Assembly (NCBI GenBank): GCA_024696825.1
Contig: JAILGL010000140.1
Location: 1 to 64,000 of the forward strand
Source of the DNA: Lachnospiraceae bacterium
Lineage (GTDB): Bacteria > Bacillota > Clostridia > Lachnospirales > Lachnospiraceae
Direction: 5' to 3'
DNA: 64,000 nucleotides
The notes under the pieces are model-generated. The model ran no database searches. It was not told the DNA's origin and saw only the letters and a list, made by a program, of their open reading frames with translations. Below, piece after piece: positions 45,701 through 56,364 of this stretch (position 1 is its first letter; every line of letters starts with the position of its first letter). Both the position numbers and the translations under genes were made by a program.

Positions 45701-46249
45701 GCGAACGGCAAATTCACCCGGCCTTTCTATCTGTACCTGTCTCTCATAGCCCATTTTCACAAGTTCTTCGCTTAAGTCTTTAAAATCAACCTCTTCCCCC
45801 ACTTTAAGATATTTGGCATTATCCGCATATCTGTCTAGGGACTGAAGCATCTCAAGGCCTGCTGCCATAGTGGTCACTATGGTTCCACCCTCATTACTTA
45901 CTATAAGCCTTTCTATAACCTTAAGTCTCTCGCTGGCTATAGCCTGGCCATGAATATTTACACTATAAAAACAGAGGTCCTTAGCAGGATAGTAAAGTAC
46001 CTCTGTGTCAAACATTTTATATTCATCGCAGATTTCCCGTCCGCGAATTTCATCTGTGGTAATTATAAGCTTCCATTTATATTTCTTGGTAAATTTATTA
46101 GCAAGGGCGTAGATGAATTCTATCCTCTCACTGCCGGAGGATCCTGAAATGTATATTGGAAACTGTTCATTTTCAATGGATTCTACACTTCCCTTATAGG
46201 CCATGGTTTTCTTTATGGGACTTATAAGGGTATTAAATCTATCTTTCAT
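42704..46249 (-). CDS. mfd: Transcription-repair coupling factor
   Basis: A 1181-aa Mfd translocase that removes stalled RNA polymerase and recruits UvrA to damage. An N-terminal UvrB-like region (about 1-340), the RNA polymerase-interaction domain (about 480-560, GDYCIHENHGLAVYEG), the SF2 motor with GDVGYGKTEVA (Walker A), DEEQRFGV and SATPIPRTLHMSL, the RGRVGRS motif VI and the C-terminal TRCF domain are all in place at normal length. It follows pth by 34 bp, and uvrC is three genes upstream, so repair genes cluster here. Confidence 0.97.
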   Translation of the reverse strand: MKDRFNTLISPIKKTMAYKGSVESIENEQFPIYISGSSGSERIEFIYALANKFTKKYKWKLIITTDEIRGREICDEYKMFDTEVLYYPAKDLCFYSVNIHGQAIASERLKVIERLIVSNEGGTIVTTMAAGLEMLQSLDRYADNAKYLKVGEEVDFKDLSEELVKMGYERQVQIERPGEFAVRGGIIDIFPLSADCPVRIEFWGDEIDTIREFDVDSQRSIDNLTEVVIFPASEIILSNTEIDQGLKEIKKDVEKYKKKYLADGVHEAFNNVVKTFDEIKEGIEFSGVKSGLEAYLPYFDSDLMGLFEYFNEKETLFIIDNPVRSIESAKIISDEFSDSMTMRLEKGYAVKRQLKVLRDYNKLFSFFNDKAVVMMGLLDTVPKKIKPVVKYNLKVQAISSYGKHFDMFIEDVKKYRKNKYKIVILSSSHTRSKRIKNTLNEYDIPAFYKETMEEPLKKGEVLVSIGSIKRGFIYPDLGFMVISESEIFGSSYKKKLHRKHKTNKDAIKDINVLKPGDYCIHENHGLAVYEGMEKINNDGVIKDYIKLRYGDGGILYVSVANLDMLQKYAAKDADTKPKLDRLEGKEWYRKKSRVRKNVRNIAKELVKIYAARQEKKGFAFLEDTVWQKEFEEVFPYEETMDQLDAIEAVKSDMESTKIMDRLICGDVGYGKTEVALRAAFKCVMSGKQVALLVPTTILCQQHYNTFLERINDFPINVAMLSRFVTKKQADATLKGLKKGEIDIVIGTHRLLSKDVEYKDLGLLIVDEEQRFGVTHKEKIKDIKKNVDAMALSATPIPRTLHMSLAGIRDMSVLTEPPTDRMPIQTFVMEYNDEAVREAIVREVARGGQVYYVFNRIDTISDVAYKLSLMLPEVNIAYAHGRMNERELEKIMMDFISGEIDVLISTTIIETGLDIPNVNTIIIENSDRMGLSQLYQLRGRVGRSNRMAYAFLMYRKDKILSEVAEKRLGAIREFTELGSGIKIAMRDLEIRGAGNVLGAEQSGHMGEVGYDLYLKMLSQAVKEAKGEVTEEEADEYDFETTVDIHIDAYIPASYIKSEYVKLDIYKKIAVVETETEKSDMIDELIDRFGDVPIEVRNLIDVALIKAKAHSVFINKIAEKSDGIRLYMKENTKMDMLHLAETIKNSNGKLKMYTGLNPYILIKNYDKEKIFIEIENVLLSLKP

Positions 46250-46283
46250 AACATTTATACCTTATGCTAAAGCATATAAAAAA

Positions 46284-46844
46284 CTAGTTATACTTGTTCA
46301 TGGCAGAGCTTACGCCATTTGTAATTATCTCCCGGGTAGCGCCACAGGCATTATCTAAGGCCTGTCTTATATCATCCTCATCTTCCTTTTTGAATCTGGA
46401 TAATACAAAGTTTGCCAGGTCATAGCCATCAGGCTTTTTACCTACTCCGATTCTTATTCTTGTAAACTCATCTGTGCCAAGCTTCTTTATAATGTCCTTC
46501 ATGCCATTATGTCCGCCGGCGCTTCCCTTAGGACGAATTCTAAGCTTGCCCGGATCTAAGTAAATATCGTCATAGATAACAATAAGCTCAGACTTAACAT
46601 CAATCTTATAAAACTTAGATAAAGGCGCTATGGAATCACCGCTCAGATTCATAAAGGTCTGTGGCATAACAAGAAGCACCTTTTCTCCTGCTATATATCC
46701 TTTACCAACGAGAGCCTTGCCCTCGTACTTTCTCATAGGTATATCGAATTCATCAGCTATGCAGGTTACAGCTGAAAAACCTATATTATGCCTGGTTCCG
46801 GCGTACTGATCGCTGGGATTTCCAAGCCCTGCAATTATATACAT
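46284..46844 (-). CDS. pth: Peptidyl-tRNA hydrolase
   Basis: A 186-aa Pth that releases tRNA from drop-off peptidyl-tRNA. GLGNPSDQYAGTRHNIGF carries the key Asn and catalytic His; MPQTFMNLSG, DDIYLDPGKLRIR and GSAGGHNGMKDI are also present. Adjacent to mfd, the usual pth-mfd pairing of Firmicutes, with an AGAGGA ribosome site. Confidence 0.97.
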   Translation of the reverse strand: MYIIAGLGNPSDQYAGTRHNIGFSAVTCIADEFDIPMRKYEGKALVGKGYIAGEKVLLVMPQTFMNLSGDSIAPLSKFYKIDVKSELIVIYDDIYLDPGKLRIRPKGSAGGHNGMKDIIKKLGTDEFTRIRIGVGKKPDGYDLANFVLSRFKKEDEDDIRQALDNACGATREIITNGVSSAMNKYN

Positions 46845-46869
46845 GATAATCCTCTACTTTCATTCTAAC

Positions 46870-46901
46870 ACCCTGCATTAAAGATTTCCTTAGTGCAGGG
46901 C
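46870..46901. terminator. Hairpin between hprK and pth
   Basis: The stem CCCTGCATTAA (46871-46881) pairs with 46890-46900 with one mismatch. Only a modest T-rich tail follows in either direction, so termination after hprK may be partial. Confidence 0.5.
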
Positions 46902-46928
46902 GCTTTTAATTACATTTATATATTACAT

Positions 46929-47894
46929 TTAATCCTCAGACTTAGCTGCGATATTATTAGTAACTCTGTTGTAAAGCTCGAGAGCTGCATTATAACCCAT
47001 CTTCTTCTGTCTGTGGTTAACGGCTGCAGACTCGCAGATAACAGCTATATTACGTCCGGGACGTACGGGAATGGAGTGGCAAACCACCTTATTACCAAGG
47101 AACTCCTTATAATGCTCCTCTAAACCAAGTCTGTCATACTCCTGCTCCTTATTAAACTCCTCAAGGCTTATAACCAGGTTAATCTCCTGCTCATTCTTAA
47201 CGCTTTCAACACCGAAAAGAGTCTTAGCATCGATAATTCCTATACCTCTAAGCTCGATAAAATGTCTTGTAATATCAGGTGAGCTTCCCATAAGGGAATC
47301 ATCGCTAACCTTCTTAATCTCTACAACATCGTCGGATACAAGTCTGTGTCCGCGGTGCATAAGCTCTAAGGCAACCTCTGATTTACCGATACCGCTTTCA
47401 CCCATAATGAGAACACCCTCACCATAGATATCTACCAAAACACCGTGAACAGAGCATCTTGGAGCCATTTCCACATTCAGCCAGCGAATAAGCTCAGCTG
47501 AAAATGTAGAGGTTGGTGTCTTACTTCTGAGAAGAGGAACATTGTATTTATAAGCTATTTCTATAAGCTCCTTCTCAATCCAGATATCTCTACAAAAGAT
47601 AATACATGGTGGCTTTGGAGTATCATTACTTCCTGCCATAATTTTTTCCATAACAGAAACTGAGTACTCGATACCCTTCTGTCTCATATAGGTATTTTCC
47701 ACGTGTCCTATCACCTGGATACGTCCGGAATCAAAGTAATCGAAGAAGCCCGCAAGCTGAAGAGCAGGTCTGTTAATATCACTCTGATTAATGGTAATTC
47801 CTGAAATATCTATATCAGGGGTACAATTCTCAAGCTCCATTTTTTCAATTAAATCTTTAAGTCCAACATTATATTTTCCTTTTTGCATAAGCAC
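46929..47894 (-). CDS. hprK: HPr kinase/phosphorylase
   Basis: A 321-aa bifunctional enzyme that phosphorylates and dephosphorylates Ser46 of HPr, the switch for carbon catabolite control through CcpA. An N-terminal domain (about 1-130) precedes the kinase core with HGVLVDIYGEGVLIMGESGIGKSE, in pieces, containing the Walker A motif, then LVSDDVVEI and the LRGIGIIDAKTLFG signature. Its presence means CcpA-type control is likely for the sugar genes in the window. 33 bp after uvrC. Confidence 0.97.
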   Translation of the reverse strand: MLMQKGKYNVGLKDLIEKMELENCTPDIDISGITINQSDINRPALQLAGFFDYFDSGRIQVIGHVENTYMRQKGIEYSVSVMEKIMAGSNDTPKPPCIIFCRDIWIEKELIEIAYKYNVPLLRSKTPTSTFSAELIRWLNVEMAPRCSVHGVLVDIYGEGVLIMGESGIGKSEVALELMHRGHRLVSDDVVEIKKVSDDSLMGSSPDITRHFIELRGIGIIDAKTLFGVESVKNEQEINLVISLEEFNKEQEYDRLGLEEHYKEFLGNKVVCHSIPVRPGRNIAVICESAAVNHRQKKMGYNAALELYNRVTNNIAAKSED

Positions 47895-47927
47895 CTCATT
47901 TATTCTTTGAAAATCATTATTTGATAG

Positions 47928-49784
47928 TTATTCCTTGAAAAATTTATAAATGTTTTCTGCTGTTTTTCTGTCCATGCTCTCCACCTGCATTATATCCTCA
48001 ACGGAGGCATTCTTAAGTTCTTCCACGCCCTTAAAATATTTTAAGAGTGCGCGTCTTCTCTTAGGTCCAACGCCCTTTATATCATCAAGGCTTGACTTAA
48101 CCTGAACCTTGGAGCGAAGGGAACGGTGAAACTCTATGGCAAACCTGTGAACCTCATCCTGTATGCGGGTTATAAGCCAAAAGCCCTCTGCATGAATATC
48201 TATAGGAAGCTCCTCATTGTTAAAATAAATGCCTCTGGTTCTATGCTTGTCATCCTTCACAAGACCACAGACAGGTATGTTAATCTTAAGCTTATCTAAA
48301 ACTCTTAAAGCTACATTTACCTGACCTTTTCCACCATCCATCATAATAAGGTCCGGGAACCTTGCGAAGCCGCTTTGGCTATCAGCATCCCTTTCCTTAT
48401 CCTTAAGACCGTGTTCAAAACGCCTGGTAAGAATCTCTTCCATACTCTTATAATCATCAGGACCCTTTACGGACATGATTTTAAATTTTCTATAATCACT
48501 TTTTTTAGGCTTTCCATCTTCAAATACTATCATAGAACCGACAGATTGAAAACCACTTGTGTTAGAAATATCATAGGACTCCACTCTGTGAATGTCCTTT
48601 AGACCAAGCCAGTCCATTATTTCCTGCATGGCTCCAACTGTACGCTCAGCCTCTTTTTTAAGCCTGTCTCCCTCCTTTTGAAGGGTTAACTCTGCATTTT
48701 TATGAGCAAGAAGAGCAAGCTTTTCCTTCTGTCCCTTTTTCGGAACTACTATGGAAACCTTCTGATGCTTTCTCTCTGAAAGCCATTTTTCAATGAGTTC
48801 CACATCCTCTATCTCTTCTTCTATAACTATCTCTCTAGGAATGTAAGGAGTGCCGCGATAATACTGCTTTATGAAATCCCCTATAACAGTTGAATCCTCT
48901 TCCTCACTTACCTCATCCATATGAAAGTTCTCTCGTCCGATAACCTTACCCTCGCGGACATAAAACATCTGCACAACGGCCTGATTCTTGTCCTTAGCCA
49001 TAGCTATAAAATCCCTGTCCACGGAATCAAAGCTGGTTATCTTCTGATGAACCATAGCTTTTTTAATATTGGTAATTAAGTCTCTGTAGGAAGCTGCATC
49101 CTCAAAGTCAAGGTTCTCACTGGCCTCTGTCATCTTCTTTTCGAGAGTCTCGATTATAAGCTTGTAATCGCCATTTATAAACCTTAGTGCTGCCTCAAAA
49201 TTCTTCTTATAGTCCTCTTCGGATATAAGTCCCTGGCATGGAGCGTCACACTGCTTAATGTGATAATTCAAACAGGCTCTTTCCTCTCCCAGGGTCTCAG
49301 GAAGCTTTCTGTTACAGCTTCTTATATGATATATTTTTCTGGCTGCTCCAAGCATATCCTTAGCAGCCCCCGCACTGGTATAAGGTCCAAAATATCTCAC
49401 CTTGGCGCTATTTTTTTCCTTACCCTTACTCCTTGTAAGAAGGAGTCTTGGAAATCTTTCTCCTACAGTAGCCTTTATAAATGGATAGCTCTTATCATCC
49501 CTAAGCATGGTATTATACTTAGGTGTATATTCCTTGATAAGATTACTTTCCAGCACCAGAGCCTCTACCTCAGAATCCGTTACAATGTACTCAAATCTCG
49601 CAATCTGAGAAATCATTTTTTCAATCTTTGGCGATACATTTCTGGACTTCTGAAAATACTGTCTGACTCTGTTCTTAAGCACTACAGCCTTACCTACATA
49701 GATAACGGTATCTGTTTTATCGTGCATAAGATATACACCGGGCTTATCCGGTAATTTCTTTAATTCTTCTTTAATATCAAACAT
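47928..49784 (-). CDS. uvrC: Excinuclease ABC subunit C
   Basis: A 618-aa UvrC that makes the dual incisions in nucleotide excision repair. The GIY-YIG nuclease is at residues about 12-95 ([19 protein letters not shown]), then the Cys-rich [12 protein letters not shown] region, a UVR motif (about 200-235), the RNase H-like endonuclease with [24 protein letters not shown], in pieces, and C-terminal helix-hairpin-helix motifs ([14 protein letters not shown]). Lies 21 bp after the ftsH fusion, so the two may be co-transcribed. Confidence 0.97.
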   Translation of the reverse strand: MFDIKEELKKLPDKPGVYLMHDKTDTVIYVGKAVVLKNRVRQYFQKSRNVSPKIEKMISQIARFEYIVTDSEVEALVLESNLIKEYTPKYNTMLRDDKSYPFIKATVGERFPRLLLTRSKGKEKNSAKVRYFGPYTSAGAAKDMLGAARKIYHIRSCNRKLPETLGEERACLNYHIKQCDAPCQGLISEEDYKKNFEAALRFINGDYKLIIETLEKKMTEASENLDFEDAASYRDLITNIKKAMVHQKITSFDSVDRDFIAMAKDKNQAVVQMFYVREGKVIGRENFHMDEVSEEEDSTVIGDFIKQYYRGTPYIPREIVIEEEIEDVELIEKWLSERKHQKVSIVVPKKGQKEKLALLAHKNAELTLQKEGDRLKKEAERTVGAMQEIMDWLGLKDIHRVESYDISNTSGFQSVGSMIVFEDGKPKKSDYRKFKIMSVKGPDDYKSMEEILTRRFEHGLKDKERDADSQSGFARFPDLIMMDGGKGQVNVALRVLDKLKINIPVCGLVKDDKHRTRGIYFNNEELPIDIHAEGFWLITRIQDEVHRFAIEFHRSLRSKVQVKSSLDDIKGVGPKRRRALLKYFKGVEELKNASVEDIMQVESMDRKTAENIYKFFKE

Positions 49785-49805
49785 TTAATTAAAATATTTC
49801 TCTTC

Positions 49806-52517
49806 TCAATCCGCCTTTTTATCGGCATCCTTGTCTGTCATGTACTTCTCGATTACATCTGCGATTCCGTCCTCATCGTTAGAAGCAGTTACAACATCTG
49901 CAATATCCTTGACCTCCTGCTGAGCATTGCCCATGGCTACACCCAGTCCTGCATATTTAATCATGGAAATGTCGTTAAAGCTGTCACCTACGCAGATAAC
50001 CTTTTTCTTGTCTAACTCAAGGAACTTGGCAAGCTTATCGATTGCCACCGCCTTATCCACGAACTTAGGAAGAATCTCCACATAGCATGGATCAGAACGG
50101 AAAATGTTAAGCTTGTCACCAAACTTATCCTTCATAATCTGTAATACTTCAGTCATTCTCTCAGGAATACCTGAAAGAAGAATCTTATTTACAGGGAAGT
50201 TAATGGATCTAAGGAAGTTCTGTGGCTCATTAATAGTCACGTCACAGGCCTTGGCATCGAGAGTTATATACTCATTAATACCATTACCCACTAACATTTC
50301 CTTCTTGGCATCATTATAAATAACTATACCTACATTTAAAACCTTAGCAGCCTCATAAACCTTTGGAATTACCTCATCCGGAAGCACCTGATTATAAATG
50401 CATTCTCCTGTCTTACAGTTTACTACTGTTGTTCCGTTAAATGCAATAACATAACCGCCAAATTTATCAAGCTCTATGGCTGCTGCCGTATGTCTAATAC
50501 CTGCTATGGACCTTCCGGAAGCTATAGCTACCTTCTTTCCACGTTTCATGGCATCAACTATGGCAAGCTTGGTCTTCTCATGCACCTTCTTATCTGAGCC
50601 TACCAGTGTTCCATCTACATCTAAGATAAGAGCTTCGTATAAATCACCCTCTGGCTCCTTTATCCCCTTAACCTCGCGGAATATCTTCATGAATTCCTTA
50701 CCTGTTATGGTTTCATGCTCGATTAAGAATTCTGCAATCTTATCTAACTCTTTTCTATTCTCAGCAAGATATTTCTCAGCCTTCTCATAGCAAACCTTTA
50801 AGATTTTCATAACCTCAGTATCTATGTCTGCTGCAGTCTTATCACTACAGTTAAGAACTGCTCTTCCGTCTAAATATCTGCTCTCAATGGACTCTAATCC
50901 TATAAGACCGAACTTGTCACTCATACCGTACTGGGTAACCATGGCACGGGCAAGCTTAGTAGCCTTTTCAATATCATTAGAAGCACCTGTGGTAACTGAA
51001 TCAAATACAAGCTTTTCTGCAGCTCTTCCACCGAAAAATGTAGTTATCTCCGTAAGCATTTCATCCTTACTCATAAGATATTTTTCTTCCTCAGGAACCT
51101 GCATAACATATCCTAAAGCACCCATGGTTCTAGGAACTATGGTAATCTTCTGGACAGGCTCTGCATTTTTCTGAAGCGCTGCCACAAGGGCGTGACCACA
51201 CTCATGATAAGCCACGATTCTCTTTTCTTCCTTACCAAGGATTCTATCCTTCTTCTCTTTACCTGCTATAACCACCTCTACAGCCTCGAAAAGATCTGCC
51301 TGATTAACGGCTCTTCTACCGGCCTTAACCGCCATAATGGCAGCCTCATTAATCATATTGGCAAGGTCTGAACCTACTGCACCAGAGGTAGCAAGTGCTA
51401 TAGCATCAAAATCTACAGATTCATCCAAAAGCACATCTCTTGCATGAACCTTTAAAATATCTATTCTGCCCCTTAAATCAGGCTTTTCAACTATAATTCT
51501 TCTGTCAAATCTTCCCGGTCTTAAAAGAGCCTTATCTAAAACCTCAGGTCTGTTGGTAGCACCTATAACTATAAGACCCTTAGACGCATCAAATCCATCC
51601 ATCTCGGAAAGAAGCTGGTTTAAGGTCTGCTCTCTCTCGTCATTACCGCCGCCATACTGAGCATCTCTACTCTTACCTACGGCATCAATCTCGTCGATAA
51701 ATATAATACAAGGAGCTGTCTGCTGAGCCTGCTTAAAAAGGTCTCTAACTCTGGAAGCACCTACACCGACGAACATCTCCACAAAGTCTGAACCTGTGAG
51801 AGAGAAAAATGGAACGCCCGCCTCACCTGCTACGGCCTTTGCAAGAAGGGTTTTACCTGTTCCCGGAGGTCCTACTAAAAGAGCACCCTTAGGGAGCTTG
51901 GCACCGATTTGCGAATATTTACCCGGATTATTTAAGAAGTCAACCATCTCAGTAAGAGAATCTATAGCCTCCTCCTGACCTGCTACATCCTTAAATGTAA
52001 CGCCGGTTTCCTTCTGAACATACATCTTGGCATTGCTCTTACCTACGCCCATGATTCCACCTGAACCCTTGGACATCATCCTCCAGACGAACATGAAACC
52101 AATCCAGAGAATAGCTATAGGTAAAATATATTCAATGATTATAAGTAAGGTATTAGACTTTGGAATCTCCTCTTTAAACTCAACTCCTGCCTTGGTAAGT
52201 CTGTCTACCAGATTATAGTCATTAGGAAGATAGCCTGTATAATAGGTTACTCCGTAGACACCATCTCCGCCATCCTTTGGCTTAATCTCTATTCTGGTGC
52301 TGGAAATCTTAACAGACTCAACCTCATTATCCTCAAGCATTTCTATAAATTTATCATAGGAAATCTCTTTGTTAGTAGCATTTTTAACCTGATTATTCAT
52401 ATAGAAAAATCCGATAAAAAATATTATAGCTATAATAAGAGCTACGACAATACTTTTTTTATTACCCTTTTTGTCATTATTATCATGATTATCGTTATTA
52501 TTTCTATTATTATCCAT
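49806..52517 (-). CDS. ftsH: FtsH membrane protease fused to a Cof-type HAD phosphatase
   Basis: A single 903-aa reading frame. Residues 1-625 are a complete FtsH: membrane helices at about 22-40 and 122-146, AAA motor with Walker A GPPGTGKT (216-223), [11 protein letters not shown], the second region of homology [21 protein letters not shown], in pieces, and the zinc site HECGH (438-442). From residue 627 a complete HAD-IIB (Cof) phosphatase follows: DVDGT with Asp633 and Asp635, ASGRS, the cap, and [10 protein letters not shown]. FtsH degrades membrane and misfolded proteins. HAD-IIB enzymes hydrolyse sugar phosphates or similar. The junction is only a few residues (EPEGDL). Near the junction I see no in-frame start with a usable ribosome site, so a true fusion is likely. 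Confidence 0.92.
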   Translation of the reverse strand: MDNNRNNNDNHDNNDKKGNKKSIVVALIIAIIFFIGFFYMNNQVKNATNKEISYDKFIEMLEDNEVESVKISSTRIEIKPKDGGDGVYGVTYYTGYLPNDYNLVDRLTKAGVEFKEEIPKSNTLLIIIEYILPIAILWIGFMFVWRMMSKGSGGIMGVGKSNAKMYVQKETGVTFKDVAGQEEAIDSLTEMVDFLNNPGKYSQIGAKLPKGALLVGPPGTGKTLLAKAVAGEAGVPFFSLTGSDFVEMFVGVGASRVRDLFKQAQQTAPCIIFIDEIDAVGKSRDAQYGGGNDEREQTLNQLLSEMDGFDASKGLIVIGATNRPEVLDKALLRPGRFDRRIIVEKPDLRGRIDILKVHARDVLLDESVDFDAIALATSGAVGSDLANMINEAAIMAVKAGRRAVNQADLFEAVEVVIAGKEKKDRILGKEEKRIVAYHECGHALVAALQKNAEPVQKITIVPRTMGALGYVMQVPEEEKYLMSKDEMLTEITTFFGGRAAEKLVFDSVTTGASNDIEKATKLARAMVTQYGMSDKFGLIGLESIESRYLDGRAVLNCSDKTAADIDTEVMKILKVCYEKAEKYLAENRKELDKIAEFLIEHETITGKEFMKIFREVKGIKEPEGDLYEALILDVDGTLVGSDKKVHEKTKLAIVDAMKRGKKVAIASGRSIAGIRHTAAAIELDKFGGYVIAFNGTTVVNCKTGECIYNQVLPDEVIPKVYEAAKVLNVGIVIYNDAKKEMLVGNGINEYITLDAKACDVTINEPQNFLRSINFPVNKILLSGIPERMTEVLQIMKDKFGDKLNIFRSDPCYVEILPKFVDKAVAIDKLAKFLELDKKKVICVGDSFNDISMIKYAGLGVAMGNAQQEVKDIADVVTASNDEDGIADVIEKYMTDKDADKKAD

Positions 52518-52650
52518 CTTACACCTCCTAACTATGATACACCCTTACAGTTTAGGCATTTTAAGTTACACGTGGTCTAGTCTAACATATAAATATATAT
52601 TTTTTGTGAACTCCAAAAAGCACTAAAAATCTACCTTTTCCTGGTTTTTA

Positions 52651-53538
52651 TCATTCTTTCTCATATCTTCCGCTGGCACCGCATGGAAGAATGAGCCCCG
52701 AATCAGTCACAGGAAGACCTATCTCCTGTGCATTTACCTTTCCATCTCTACCCTTTAAAAACGCTTTAGACATCATATATGTAAGTACTGCAGGCTGCAG
52801 GCCCGTAGTATATGAATTCAAAAGTACAAAAAGTGGGTCCTCCACAAGTATATTATTACATAAGGTGAGGAATTCATAAATGTTATCCTCTAATTTCCAT
52901 ATCTCACCCTTTGGTCCTCTTCCATAGGAAGGTGGATCCATAATAATGGCATCGTATTTATTACCACGCCTTATCTCTCTTTCCACAAACTTAACACAGT
53001 CATCTACAAGCCATCTTACAGGTCTGTCCTCAAGGCCTGATGAAATGGCATTTTCCTTTGCCCAGGTAACCATACCCTTAGAAGCATCCACATGGGTTAC
53101 ATGTGCACCTGCCCTGAGACAGGCAAGAGTAGCGCCTCCAGTATAGGCAAAGAGGTTAAGCACCTTTATCTCTCCATCATTCTTTTTACTGTTCTTAATC
53201 TTATTATACATCCAGTCCCAGTTAACTGCCTGCTCCGGGAAAAGTCCTGTATGCTTGAATTTGAAAGGCTGAAGGTTGAAGGTTAAGCTATCTTCATCAG
53301 AAAGCGCGTACCTAATCTGCCACTTCTCAGGAAGGTCAAATACCTCCCAGCTTCCGCCACCCTTCTTGCTTCTGTGGTAATGTGCATTCAGCTTCTTCCA
53401 ATATTCATTATTCTTATCTGTACTCCATATAACCTGAGGATCCGGACGTAAAAGTACATAATCGCCCCATCTTTCAAGCTTCTCTCCATTAGAGGTATCT
53501 ATACATTCATAATCTTTCCATCTGTCTGCAATCCACAT
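52651..53538 (-). CDS. Class I SAM-dependent methyltransferase, RlmI/RlmK-like
   Basis: A 295-aa methyltransferase. Residues about 120-295 form the Rossmann fold: VLNLFAYTGGATLACLRAG (motif I), HVDASKGMVTWAKEN, and MDPPSYGRGPKGE (motif IV, the DPP type seen in nucleic-acid methylases). The N-terminal part (WGDYVLLRPDPQVIW) matches the group that includes 23S rRNA cytosine/guanine methyltransferases. A specific target base cannot be given. Conserved in Lachnospiraceae as a stand-alone gene. Confidence 0.85.
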   Translation of the reverse strand: MWIADRWKDYECIDTSNGEKLERWGDYVLLRPDPQVIWSTDKNNEYWKKLNAHYHRSKKGGGSWEVFDLPEKWQIRYALSDEDSLTFNLQPFKFKHTGLFPEQAVNWDWMYNKIKNSKKNDGEIKVLNLFAYTGGATLACLRAGAHVTHVDASKGMVTWAKENAISSGLEDRPVRWLVDDCVKFVEREIRRGNKYDAIIMDPPSYGRGPKGEIWKLEDNIYEFLTLCNNILVEDPLFVLLNSYTTGLQPAVLTYMMSKAFLKGRDGKVNAQEIGLPVTDSGLILPCGASGRYEKE

Positions 53539-53617
53539 AGCATTGTCCTTTTCTAAATTAAACTATTTGAAATTATTCTAAACTAAATAGAATTCTCTTC
53601 CTAATATTTTTACTGAA

Positions 53618-53662
53618 ATAAAACGACCAACGGACACGAAATAAATGTCCGCTGGCCGTACA
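53618..53662 (-). terminator. Terminator of cellobiose phosphorylase
   Basis: A 14-bp stem with G-U pairs (53623-53636 with 53646-53659) is followed on the minus strand by TTTTATTT, 26 bp after the stop. Confidence 0.8.
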
Positions 53663-53684
53663 AATTCTAATAATAATTAAATGC

Positions 53685-56132
53685 TTATCCCATTACAATC
53701 TTAACATCGTAATTAGTAACACCCTTCTCATAAGGGATTACTGTAGTATTCTCATACTCCTTACCATTAACGATAAGCTTCTTAACACCCTTCTCAACAT
53801 GAGCTGTATTATCTACTGTAATGTTATAGGTTCCCTCACGGAACTTTCTAACCATAGTAAATCCATCACCCATCTCAGTAGGGATACAAGGATCTACACT
53901 AAGACCCTTAAGTGTAGGAACTACACCTAAAATGTACTGGCTGACATTTACAAATGTCCATGCTGCAGTACCTGTAAGCCATGAGTTCTTAGCCTGTCCA
54001 AAGAACTTAGCATCCTTACCTGCGATCATCTGTGAATATACGTAAGGCTCTGTACAATGAACCTCACTAATATCCTCGATGTAAGCAGGACATGTCTTCT
54101 TATAAATTTCAAATGCACGGTTACCTCTTCCGATAACTGTCTCAGCACAAGATACCCAAGGATTGTTATGACAGAAGATACCTGCATTCTCCTTATATCC
54201 AGGTGGATAAGAAGAAATCTCACCAAGTTCTACATGATACTTAGTATATGGTGGCTGTAAAAGTACGATTCCATACTTACTGTCAAGCTTCTCCTTAACT
54301 GAGTTAAGAGCAGCTTCAGCCTGACCTGACTCAACACCAACACCTGCAAGAACACAGAAGCCCTGTGGCTCGATGTAAATCTGGCCCTCTTCACATTCCT
54401 TAGAACCAACCTTGTTACCATTAGCATCATAAGCACGAACGAACCATTCTCCATCCCAGCCCTTATCAAGAAGTGCTGCGGTCATGTCCTCAACTTCCTT
54501 ACGTGCATAATCAGCTTCATTATGATCACCTGTAAACTCACATAAATCTGCATACTCGTTACCATATTTTACAAACATACCACCGATAAATACAGACTCA
54601 GCTACAGGTCCCTCACTAGGACCAAAGGTCTGGAAGGACTCACCAGGCTGCTCTGAGAAGCAGTTTAAGTTAAGACAGTCATTCCAGTCAGCTCTACCAA
54701 TAAGTGGGAGCTTGTTAGGACCCTTGTGGTTAACTATATAATCAAATGAGCGCTTTAAATGTCCCATAAGAGGAATAGCCTTTGATTCATCATTATCAAA
54801 TGGAACCATCTCCTCTAAGATACTGGTATCACCAGTCTCTCTAACATAAGCACTTGTACCTGCAATAAGCCAAAGTGGATCATCATTAAAGCCTGATCCT
54901 ATATCAGCATTACCCTTCTTGGTAAGTGGCTGATACTGATGATAAGCAGAACCATCTTCAAACTGAGTTGAAGCGATGTCGATGATTCTCTCTCTTGCTC
55001 TCTCAGGAATAAGATGAACAAATCCTAAAAGATCCTGACATGAATCTCTGAAGCCCATACCTCTTCCGATACCGGACTCATAGTAAGAAGCTGAACGAGA
55101 CATGTTAAATGTAACCATACACTGATACTGGTTCCAGATATTAACCATACGGTCAAGCTTCTCCTCAGGTGACTTAACTGTGAACTTAGAAAGAAGCTCT
55201 TCCCAGTTATTCTTAAGCTCAGCCATAGCTGCATCAACCTGCTCATCTGTCTTATATTTCTCAAGAAGCTTAAGTGCTGGCTCCTTGTTAATTACATTAG
55301 GAGCTACAAACTTCTTGTCAACCGGATTCTCACAATATCCAAGAACAAAGATCATGCTCTTAGTCTCACCCGGCTTAAGTGTTACATTAATCTGCTGTGA
55401 AGCGATAGGGAACCATCCACTGGCTACAGAATTATGAGCCTTACCCTCTTCTACAACCTGAGGCTCTGAAGGTCCTCTGTAAGCACCAAGGAACTCATCA
55501 CGGCTGGTGTCGAAACCGTCTACAGGTACGTTAACTGCACGAACTGCATAGTGATTACGACGCTCACGATACTCTGTCTTATGATAGATAGTAGCACCAT
55601 CATCTTCTACTTCAACTTCTCCTGTATTAAGATTACGCTGGAAGTTTGTCATATCGTCCATCGCATTCCAAAGACAGAATTCAATATATGAAAATACAGA
55701 GAATGTCTTCTCCTCGTTAGAATCATTAGTAACCTTTAACTGGTTTACTTCGCAAGCATCATTAAGTGGTACGAATGCAAGTAAATCTGTTGAAAGACCA
55801 TTTTTAGAAGCCTTAAAACGTGTATATCCCATACCGTGACGGCATTCATAGGAATCTAACTCTGCTCTAACAGGCTGCCATGCAGGATTCCAAACACTGT
55901 CGCCATCCTTAATATAATAATAACGTCCGCCTTCATCATTAGGAATGTTATTATAGCGATATCTTGTAAGTCTTAAAAGCTTAGCGTCCTTATAAAAGCT
56001 ATATCCTCCACAAGTATTGGAAATAAGTGAAAAGAAGCTGTTGCTTCCAAGATAGTTAATCCAAGGAAGAGGTGTTTTAGGCGTAGTTATTACATACTCT
56101 TTACTTGGATCATCAAAGTAACCAAATTTCAT
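53685..56132 (-). CDS. cbp: Cellobiose phosphorylase (GH94)
   Basis: An 815-aa cytoplasmic GH94 enzyme that splits cellobiose with phosphate to glucose-1-phosphate and glucose, saving ATP. The N-terminal [15 protein letters not shown] and [16 protein letters not shown], the [20 protein letters not shown] segment, in pieces, the catalytic Asp in [12 protein letters not shown], and C-terminal [15 protein letters not shown] are typical of cellobiose rather than cellodextrin phosphorylases. The start has a CGGAGG site. It is expressed from its own promoter, divergent from the EAL gene. Confidence 0.95.
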   Translation of the reverse strand: MKFGYFDDPSKEYVITTPKTPLPWINYLGSNSFFSLISNTCGGYSFYKDAKLLRLTRYRYNNIPNDEGGRYYYIKDGDSVWNPAWQPVRAELDSYECRHGMGYTRFKASKNGLSTDLLAFVPLNDACEVNQLKVTNDSNEEKTFSVFSYIEFCLWNAMDDMTNFQRNLNTGEVEVEDDGATIYHKTEYRERRNHYAVRAVNVPVDGFDTSRDEFLGAYRGPSEPQVVEEGKAHNSVASGWFPIASQQINVTLKPGETKSMIFVLGYCENPVDKKFVAPNVINKEPALKLLEKYKTDEQVDAAMAELKNNWEELLSKFTVKSPEEKLDRMVNIWNQYQCMVTFNMSRSASYYESGIGRGMGFRDSCQDLLGFVHLIPERARERIIDIASTQFEDGSAYHQYQPLTKKGNADIGSGFNDDPLWLIAGTSAYVRETGDTSILEEMVPFDNDESKAIPLMGHLKRSFDYIVNHKGPNKLPLIGRADWNDCLNLNCFSEQPGESFQTFGPSEGPVAESVFIGGMFVKYGNEYADLCEFTGDHNEADYARKEVEDMTAALLDKGWDGEWFVRAYDANGNKVGSKECEEGQIYIEPQGFCVLAGVGVESGQAEAALNSVKEKLDSKYGIVLLQPPYTKYHVELGEISSYPPGYKENAGIFCHNNPWVSCAETVIGRGNRAFEIYKKTCPAYIEDISEVHCTEPYVYSQMIAGKDAKFFGQAKNSWLTGTAAWTFVNVSQYILGVVPTLKGLSVDPCIPTEMGDGFTMVRKFREGTYNITVDNTAHVEKGVKKLIVNGKEYENTTVIPYEKGVTNYDVKIVMG

Positions 56133-56186
56133 GTTTCCTCCGTTCTGTCAAAAATGACCATATATAATTTTTACTACTAAGTCCTA

Positions 56187-56215
56187 AGTATATATTAAAT
56201 CCGCTATAAAATCAA
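56187..56215 (-). promoter_or_regulatory. Promoter of cellobiose phosphorylase
   Basis: On the minus strand: TTGATT (56215-56210), a 17-bp spacer and TATACT (56192-56187), giving a leader of about 50 nt. Confidence 0.7.
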
Positions 56216-56364
56216 GTAACTTTACTCTATTAAACCTTGAAAAATCCTTTAATTTTTATTATAATATACATTAGTTAAATGTGCGACAATTGAATACTTT
56301 TTTATCAATTATTATCAAATAAAGTAAAACCCCGCTAGTGAGCGGATTAAAGGGGGTAATGCTA

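Noticed and set aside
50600-50700. Separate start for the HAD phosphatase within the FtsH frame
   Set aside because: AAGGAG is present near 50660, but no ATG, GTG or TTG lies in frame at a proper distance; the nearest in-frame ATG is upstream with a poor site.
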